From: Pantoea sp. A4
GTDB taxonomy: Bacteria; Pseudomonadota; Gammaproteobacteria; Enterobacterales; Enterobacteriaceae
Direction: 5' to 3'
DNA: 64,000 nucleotides
Assembly (NCBI RefSeq): GCF_000295955.2
Contig: NZ_ALXE01000045.1
Location: forward strand, 62,001-126,000
Positions 59,246-64,000 of the stretch are shown piece after piece. Every line of letters starts with the position of its first letter. Positions within the stretch are counted from its first letter, which is position 1. Below the pieces are notes generated by a model. It saw only the letters and a list, made by a program, of their open reading frames with translations, was not told the origin of the DNA and did no database searches. The position numbers and the translations under genes were made by a program.

Positions 59246-59833
59246 ATGACCCGACAGCAGGACGCCAGAGACGAACGACATCGCTGTCGCAAGGATGAGA
59301 TCATTTGCGCGGCCAGACACTGTTTTCGTCAGTCAGGCTTTCACGCTGCCAGTATGGCGCAGTTGGCCCGCGCCGCTGAACTGAGCGTAGGTCAGCTGTA
59401 TCGCTATTTCCCCAGTAAAGACGCATTGATTGAAGTGATGGTGACACGCATCGTCACCAGCCGTGTGGCCGCGATGCAGGATAAGTTTGATGCCGGGCAG
59501 ATTGCCACCATGCTCGCCTGGCGCACCAGCCTTAACCAGGAAGATGAGCAGTTGATGCTGGAAGTCGCGGCAGAGGCCAGCCGTAATCCGCGTGTTGCCC
59601 AGATTCTGCATGATGCCGATGCCCACATGTTCAAAAGTGCGTGTGGAAAGCTGCGTAAAAACCATCCGCACCTCAGCGAAGAACAGCTTAAAGCCTGCGT
59701 CGAAGTCCTGTCGGTGCTGGTAGAAGGCACCGCCTTTCGCCGCCTGACGCCGCAGAAAGCGTCAGCGGAGACGCTACAGGCGCTGTATCAAAATATGATT
59801 CAACATCTCGTTAAAATATCAGAGGATAAATGA
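59246..59833 (+). CDS. TetR-family regulator, partner of MFS efflux gene
   Basis: AGAGGATCAA places the ATG at 59246 (195 residues); an upstream ATG at 59213 lacks a good site. The N-terminal HTH reads FHAASMAQLARAAELSVGQLYRYFPSKDALI, here split across two motifs (RAAELSVGQLYRYF being the core). The C-terminal ligand domain is helical. Its stop overlaps the ATG of the following MFS gene (ATGA), so the pair is a repressor-pump operon. TATAAT lies at 59195-59200. No E. coli orthologue occurs here. Confidence 0.88.
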   Translation: MTRQQDARDERHRCRKDEIICAARHCFRQSGFHAASMAQLARAAELSVGQLYRYFPSKDALIEVMVTRIVTSRVAAMQDKFDAGQIATMLAWRTSLNQEDEQLMLEVAAEASRNPRVAQILHDADAHMFKSACGKLRKNHPHLSEEQLKACVEVLSVLVEGTAFRRLTPQKASAETLQALYQNMIQHLVKISEDK

Positions 59834-61023
59834 CACCTGCACACTCTAACCGGCTGGTTTATGCCATCACGCTCGGCCTGATGGCTGCCCTTGGGCCGCT
59901 ATGTATCGACCTTTACCTGCCCTCTTTACCAGAACTGGCACGCGACCTGAATACGTCTACGGCAACCGCACAGCTTAGCCTGACCGCAGGCCTGATTGGG
60001 CTGGGTGTAGGCCAACTGCTGTTTGGCCCGATGAGCGACAAATTCGGCCGTATCCGGCCTTTATACATCTCTCTGGTGCTGCTTTTTGTCGCCTCTGTTG
60101 GCTGCGCGCTGGCACAGAACATTCATCAACTGCTGGCCGCACGCGTCTTTGAAGGCCTGGCCGGTGCTGGCGGTGCCGTATTGTCCCGTGCGATTGCACG
60201 CGATATGTACAGTGGCCATGAGTTAACGCGCTTCTTTGCGCTGTTGATGCTGGTGAACGGTCTGGCCCCGATTGGTGCGCCGGTATTAGGTGGGGTGTTA
60301 ATGACGGTGCTGAACTGGCGCGGCATTTTCGTCGTGCTGGGTTGTATTGCGGTGCTGCTGGTGTTCCTGGCGCGCTGGAAGCTGCATGAAACACTGCCCG
60401 CAGAACGCCGTAGCCAGGGATCGGTCTTCTCCGCCTGGGCGGCTCTGGGCCAGGTGGTCACACACCGTGGCTTTATGGGCTTCTGTTTAACACAGGGCTT
60501 TATGATGTCGGGGATGTTTGCCTACATTGGCGCGTCACCGTTTGTCCTGCAACAGATCTATGGTCTGACCCCGCAAATGTTCAGCATCTGCTTTGCGGCT
60601 AACGGCTTCGGATTAATCATCGCTTCACAAACCAGCGCCCGTCTGTGCCGTCGCTTTGGCGAGTATCGCGTGTTGAAAGGCGGCTTAACGCTGGCTTTCG
60701 TCTCCTCAACCCTGTTGTTGATTGCAGGCCTGAGCGGTGCTCCTTTGTCGGTGGTGCTTGGCTTGCTGTTCTTTACGATTGCCAGCAACGGCGTGATCGC
60801 GACCACCGCATCGTCTCTTGCCATGCAAAGCCAGGGACATCGTGCGGGCAGCGCCTCTGCGGTGATCGGCGTGGTTATGTTTACCCTCGGTGCCATTGCC
60901 GTGCCTCTCACCGGCATTGGTGGGACTTCCGTACTGAGCATGACGGCAACCATTTGGGGTTGTTTCATGTGTGCCATCCTGATGTTCCTGCTGTTGGCTA
61001 AAAAACCCGCCGCCAAAGCGTAA
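59830..61023 (+). CDS. Bcr/CflA-family MFS multidrug transporter
   Basis: This 397-residue protein has about 12 helices and the DHA1 motif A GPMSDKFGRIRPLYI, with N-terminus LGPLCIDLYLPSLPELARDL typical of Bcr/CflA drug antiporters. It is distinct from ydhC in this window. It is translationally coupled to the TetR gene. Substrates cannot be read from sequence; export of a toxic or antibiotic compound is likely. Confidence 0.88.
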   Translation: MTPAHSNRLVYAITLGLMAALGPLCIDLYLPSLPELARDLNTSTATAQLSLTAGLIGLGVGQLLFGPMSDKFGRIRPLYISLVLLFVASVGCALAQNIHQLLAARVFEGLAGAGGAVLSRAIARDMYSGHELTRFFALLMLVNGLAPIGAPVLGGVLMTVLNWRGIFVVLGCIAVLLVFLARWKLHETLPAERRSQGSVFSAWAALGQVVTHRGFMGFCLTQGFMMSGMFAYIGASPFVLQQIYGLTPQMFSICFAANGFGLIIASQTSARLCRRFGEYRVLKGGLTLAFVSSTLLLIAGLSGAPLSVVLGLLFFTIASNGVIATTASSLAMQSQGHRAGSASAVIGVVMFTLGAIAVPLTGIGGTSVLSMTATIWGCFMCAILMFLLLAKKPAAKA

Positions 61024-61050
61024 ACACACTGATTGCTCAAGGAATACCTG

Positions 61051-61084
61051 AAAACAACAAGCCATCTGGCTTGTTGTTTTTTGT
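61051..61084 (+). terminator. Terminator of the TetR-MFS operon
   Basis: AAAACAACAAGCCA and TGGCTTGTTGTTTT pair over 14 bp with a two-base nominal loop, and T-runs follow. Confidence 0.88.
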
Positions 61085-61149
61085 GATGCGCGTTAGCTTA
61101 GCACTAGATTCGCATTGTGCCGCCAGGCTACTGAATTGAGGAGAGGTCT

Positions 61150-61974
61150 ATGTCATTACAACAGGAAATTATCGCCGCTCTGGGCGTAAAACCCACTATT
61201 GATGCCGCGCAGGAAGTGCGTACTAGCGTGGATTTTCTTAAAGCCTATTTACGTCGTTATCCCTTTATTAAAACCCTGGTGTTGGGGATCAGCGGCGGCC
61301 AGGACTCAACCCTGACCGGCATTCTCTCGCAAACGGCCATTCGTGAACTGCGCGCAGAAACCGGCGATCAAGAGTACACCTTTATTGCCGTGCGTTTGCC
61401 GTATGGCGTACAGGCGGATGAAGCGGACTGCCAGGACGCCCTCGCCTTCATCAATCCGGATCGTTCTCTGGTGGTGAACATTAAAGAGGCGGTGCTGGCC
61501 AGCGAGCGCGCACTGGAAGTTGCGGGCATCACGCTCTCTGACTTTATTCGTGGCAATGAGAAAGCCCGCGAGCGCATGAAAGCCCAGTACAGCATTGCAG
61601 GGATGACCAAAGGCGTGGTCGTAGGCACTGACCATGCTGCGGAAGCCTTAACCGGTTTCTTCACCAAATACGGCGATGGAGGCACCGACATCAACCCGAT
61701 TTTCCGCCTGAATAAAGGCCAGGGCAAACAGCTGTTGAAACACCTTGGCTGTCCTGAGCACCTGTATCTCAAGCAGCCCACGGCCGATCTGGAAGATAAC
61801 CGCCCAGGCCTGCAGGATGAAGTCGCCCTTGGCGTGACCTACGCAATGATCGATGCCTACCTGGAAGGGAAAACCGTCCCGGCAGAAACGGCGAAGATCA
61901 TTGAAACCTGGTATCTGAAAACCGAACACAAACGTCGCCCGCCGATTACCGTGTTTGATGATTTCTGGAAATAA
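61150..61974 (+). CDS. nadE: NH3-dependent NAD synthetase
   Basis: This 274-residue N-type ATP pyrophosphatase has the P-loop [13 protein letters not shown] (45-57), [22 protein letters not shown] and [16 protein letters not shown] at the C-terminus. It amidates deamido-NAD with ammonia to give NAD. Length and motifs match E. coli NadE. GAGGAGAGG precedes the ATG. Confidence 0.98.
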   Translation: MSLQQEIIAALGVKPTIDAAQEVRTSVDFLKAYLRRYPFIKTLVLGISGGQDSTLTGILSQTAIRELRAETGDQEYTFIAVRLPYGVQADEADCQDALAFINPDRSLVVNIKEAVLASERALEVAGITLSDFIRGNEKARERMKAQYSIAGMTKGVVVGTDHAAEALTGFFTKYGDGGTDINPIFRLNKGQGKQLLKHLGCPEHLYLKQPTADLEDNRPGLQDEVALGVTYAMIDAYLEGKTVPAETAKIIETWYLKTEHKRRPPITVFDDFWK

Positions 61975-61975
61975 A

Positions 61976-62000
61976 CGGGCTTAGCGAAAACGTAAGCCCG
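61976..62000. terminator. Hairpin after nadE
   Basis: CGGGCTTA pairs with TAAGCCCG around a nine-base loop, overlapping the end of nadE. No T-run follows. Confidence 0.4.
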
Positions 62001-62035
62001 AACCACTTACTGGCGAAAGTTCATACAGGCTGATA

Positions 62036-62055
62036 AGCTGTATGCTTAACCAGTA
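62036..62055. promoter_or_regulatory. LexA box at cho
   Basis: AGCTGTATGCTTAACCAGTA carries CTG-N10-CAG (62038-62040, 62051-62053). It lies 13 bases before the chosen TTG start. E. coli cho is SOS-induced. Confidence 0.85.
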
Positions 62056-62068
62056 AGTGGAGTCTGTT

Positions 62069-62926
62069 TTGGTCAACCGTTCTTCTTCCCGCCTTGAATT
62101 TGACGCGGCCGCTATTTATGAATATCCCGAACATCTGCGCGACTGGCTAAATGGCCTGCCCGCTTTGCCTGGGGTCTACACGTTTCACGGTGAAAGCGAA
62201 ACCCTGCCGCTGTATATCGGCAAAAGCATCAACCTACGTAGCCGGGTGATGGCCCATTTCCGCACCGTCGAAGAAGCCAAAATGCTGCGCCAGGCGCGGA
62301 GAATCACCTGGGTCACCACCGCCGGGGACTTAGGCGCCCTGCTGCTGGAAGCACAGATGATCAAACAGCAGCAGCCCCTGTTTAATAAACGTCTGCGCCA
62401 TAATCGCCAGCTCTGCTCCCTCCAGTTGCAGCACAACAGCCCGCAAGTGGTCTACGCCCGCGATCTGGACTTTTCTACCTCACCCAACCTGTTTGGTCTG
62501 TTTCAAAACCGGCATGCGGCGCTTGAAACCCTGCGTAATATTGCTGATGAGCAACGGCTCTGTCACGGCTTGCTCGGGCTGGAAAACATCAGCAACGGGC
62601 GAGCCTGTTTCCGTTCAGCCCTGAAGCGCTGCGGCGGAGCCTGCTGTGGTCGAGAATCGGTCGCCGATCACCAGATGCGCTTGCTGGCCGCACTGGAAAG
62701 GCTGCGGTTAGTGTGCTGGCCGTGGCAAGGGCCGGTAGGACTGATTGAGACGGGGAGCCATCAGACACAAATTCATGTCATTGATCACTGGTTTTATCTG
62801 GGTTCGGTTGAACGCCTTGAAGAGGCGGCCGACCTTAAGCGGGTACGATCGGGTTTTGATCATGACGGCTATAAGATTTTATGCGGGCCACTGTTGTCAG
62901 GAAAATATCCGCTGGTCCCGCTGTAA
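62069..62926 (+). CDS. cho: Excinuclease Cho (UvrC homologue)
   Basis: The frame runs upstream to GTG at 62057, but MVNRSSSRLEFDAAA from a TTG at 62069, with GGAG six bases upstream, aligns with the E. coli Cho start (285 residues). A GIY-YIG nuclease domain (about 30-110) reads LPGVYTFHG...LPLYIGKSINLRSRV, and a cysteine cluster GRACFRSALKRCGGACCG follows. Cho makes the 3' incision at bulky lesions during UvrABC repair and lacks the UvrC 5' nuclease half. Confidence 0.94.
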   Translation: MVNRSSSRLEFDAAAIYEYPEHLRDWLNGLPALPGVYTFHGESETLPLYIGKSINLRSRVMAHFRTVEEAKMLRQARRITWVTTAGDLGALLLEAQMIKQQQPLFNKRLRHNRQLCSLQLQHNSPQVVYARDLDFSTSPNLFGLFQNRHAALETLRNIADEQRLCHGLLGLENISNGRACFRSALKRCGGACCGRESVADHQMRLLAALERLRLVCWPWQGPVGLIETGSHQTQIHVIDHWFYLGSVERLEEAADLKRVRSGFDHDGYKILCGPLLSGKYPLVPL

Positions 62927-62942
62927 CGGCACCCAACGTCAA

Positions 62943-62989
62943 ACCGCCGAAGCTGCCCACTTTATTGAAAAATGGACAGCCCCGGCGGT
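62943..62989. terminator. Hairpin between cho and spy
   Basis: ACCGCCG (62943-62949) pairs with CGGCGGT (62983-62989), and a weaker inner pairing (GCTG/CAGC) extends it. It lies between the two convergent genes. Confidence 0.5.
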
Positions 62990-63007
62990 CTTTAAAACGT
63001 TAAGCCA

Positions 63008-63520
63008 TTACTGTGCTGGAGGCGGTGCATCCTGGCCTTCAGCTGGCGGTGGCAGCATTTTACCGTGATGAGGACGTTTCTCTGTCAGACGTTTCTCAAA
63101 ATTGGCGTTGTACTGCTTTTTCTGCTCTGGTGTCAGAATGTTGTAGATTTTATTCTGAGTTTCAAGCATTTGCAGGGTGCGCTGTTTCGCACCAGCGGCC
63201 ATTTTATCGGCCAGCGCTTCCGCTTTAGCATGGTCAAAACTGCTTGCAGTCACGATATCATGCCCGGCCTGCAAGTCGGCCTTCATTGGCGGATGCCCTT
63301 CTTTATGGCTGGCTTCGAAAATCTCGTGAATCTGTTTTTTCTGCGCATCGGTCAGGTTCAGGTTTTTGAACATGAAGTCGCCCGGACGATGTGGCGGCTT
63401 GTGATGCGGTTGTTCACTGCCCGCTGGCGGTGGTGTCAGATTGTCAGCCGCCGCGTGAACGACAGTAACAGCACCCAGAGCGAGGGTGGTAGCGAGAAAG
63501 AGGGAAGTTAGTTTACGCAT
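63008..63520 (-). CDS. spy: Periplasmic ATP-independent chaperone Spy
   Basis: The ATG at 63520 begins signal peptide MRKLTSLFLATTLALGAVTVVHA, so the nine-residue longer frame is not used. The 170-residue protein of the LTXXQ/CpxP family has both motifs, NLTDAQKKQIHEIF and NILTPEQKKQYNANF. A Pro/His-rich spacer follows the signal, and the C-terminal tail (PPPAEGQDAPPPAQ) is proline-rich. Spy is induced by CpxR and BaeR envelope stress in E. coli. Confidence 0.95.
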   Translation of the reverse strand: MRKLTSLFLATTLALGAVTVVHAAADNLTPPPAGSEQPHHKPPHRPGDFMFKNLNLTDAQKKQIHEIFEASHKEGHPPMKADLQAGHDIVTASSFDHAKAEALADKMAAGAKQRTLQMLETQNKIYNILTPEQKKQYNANFEKRLTEKRPHHGKMLPPPAEGQDAPPPAQ

Positions 63521-64000
63521 ATTCTTATCCTTACTATTCAGTGTCATGACGACAGCCTGTGTCGCGTCTTCGGAAACAAGTGTACGCAGCTGAACGTCAA
63601 CTACTCAGAACCTGAGTAAAGCCCTGCAAGCATAAAAGACACTGATTCGCCGATCATGAAGACAATGAGAAGAAAAGCGTGAGGAATTGAAAATAGATAT
63701 TAACCAACTGCATAATTGGCAGGAATGATGGAGAAGTGTAATCATTGTGTTTGCAAAGTGGAAGCATAATTTCCAACACTCTGCGTGAGACGGTTATCCT
63801 CTCACCCACTCTGCTATTATTCCCCTCTCTGCACGTGAAAAATAATAACAACCTTATGAACCAAACGAAAATAAACCCCAAAAAACAAATGAAAAGTTAT
63901 TTCCGGGGGAATAATTAGTCATCTAACCTTATTTCCCCTTGTGATATAAACGTATATAGGCTCGCCGAAAAATAACCTCCCTCAAAAACCCTCGTCCTGC
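63521..64000. other. spy upstream region to window end
   Basis: No convincing gene. It should hold the spy promoter; I could not place CpxR or BaeR boxes with confidence. The last 250 bases are AT-rich (about 63640-63960). Only two weak frames occur, at 63654-63881 minus and a 20-codon frame at 63856-63918 plus, neither with a ribosome-binding site. Confidence 0.5.

Noticed and set aside
63654..63881. 75-residue minus-strand frame upstream of spy
   Set aside because: Low-complexity hydrophobic translation of AT-rich sequence without a ribosome-binding site.
63856..63918. 20-codon plus-strand frame MNQTKINPKKQMKSYFRGNN
   Set aside because: No ribosome-binding site and no known homologue; could be a chance frame in AT-rich DNA.

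Overview
The window is a stretch of enterobacterial core chromosome. Gene content and order follow the Escherichia coli anmK-to-spy segment (slyB-slyA ... nemRA-gloA-rnt ... purR ... cfa-ribE-mdtK ... pykF-lpp ... sufABCDSE ... ppsA/ppsR-aroH ... btuCED-ihfA-pheTS-rplT-rpmI-infC-thrS ... nadE-cho-spy), but proteins are clearly diverged and several E. coli genes are missing. Together with the Lpp C-terminus and moderately GC-rich codon use, this suggests a member of the Erwiniaceae (Pantoea/Erwinia-like). The genus is inference. No phage, transposase, integrase, CRISPR array, rRNA or replication origin was seen.

Layout. 1-5.6 kb: partial anmK, slyB, slyA, the ydhIJK efflux operon and an orphan lipoprotein. 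5.7-10.2 kb: oxidative and electrophile defence (sodC, nemR-nemA-gloA), rnt and grxD. 10.5-18.7 kb: mepH, purR, ydhB/ydhC, cfa, ribE, mdtK. 18.87-19.12 kb: three tandem tRNA-Val(GAC) genes. 19.4-22.4 kb: pykF, lpp, ldtE. 22.5-28.0 kb: the suf iron-sulfur assembly operon. 28.4-28.8 kb: an unrecognised gene under a near-consensus Fur box. 28.9-33.2 kb: ydiJ and ydiK. 33.48-33.59 kb: the RprA small RNA with its RcsB box. 33.8-38.6 kb: ppsA, ppsR, aroH. 38.6-44.4 kb: selO, a ydiV-like gene, nlpC, btuD-btuE-btuC and a small periplasmic protein. 44.5-51.8 kb: the translation cluster ihfA-pheT-pheS-pheM-rplT-rpmI-infC-thrS, all on the minus strand. 52-58 kb: ydiY, ydiZ-like, yniA, yniB, hxpB, ydjM, tcyP. 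58.2-63.5 kb: a repeat-containing secreted protein, osmE, a TetR-MFS pair, nadE, cho, spy.

Regulatory signals are unusually readable: a PurR box at purR and a weaker one at ydiK, a Cra box at pykF, LexA boxes at ydjM and cho, a Fur box at the orphan gene, an RcsB box at rprA, a SlyA-type palindrome at slyA, two similar palindromic sites flanking nemR, the pheM attenuator, an anticodon-like hairpin in the thrS leader and the AUU start of infC.

Nothing here is a self-contained novel system of the defence or mobile type. The best candidate for undescribed biology is the Fur-controlled helical protein divergent from suf. Secondary items are the acceptor-stem swap in the middle tRNA-Val, a ribosome-binding site upstream of ydiK that points to the wrong frame, a motif shared by the pykF and ppsA upstream regions, and the TetR-MFS insertion between osmE and nadE.
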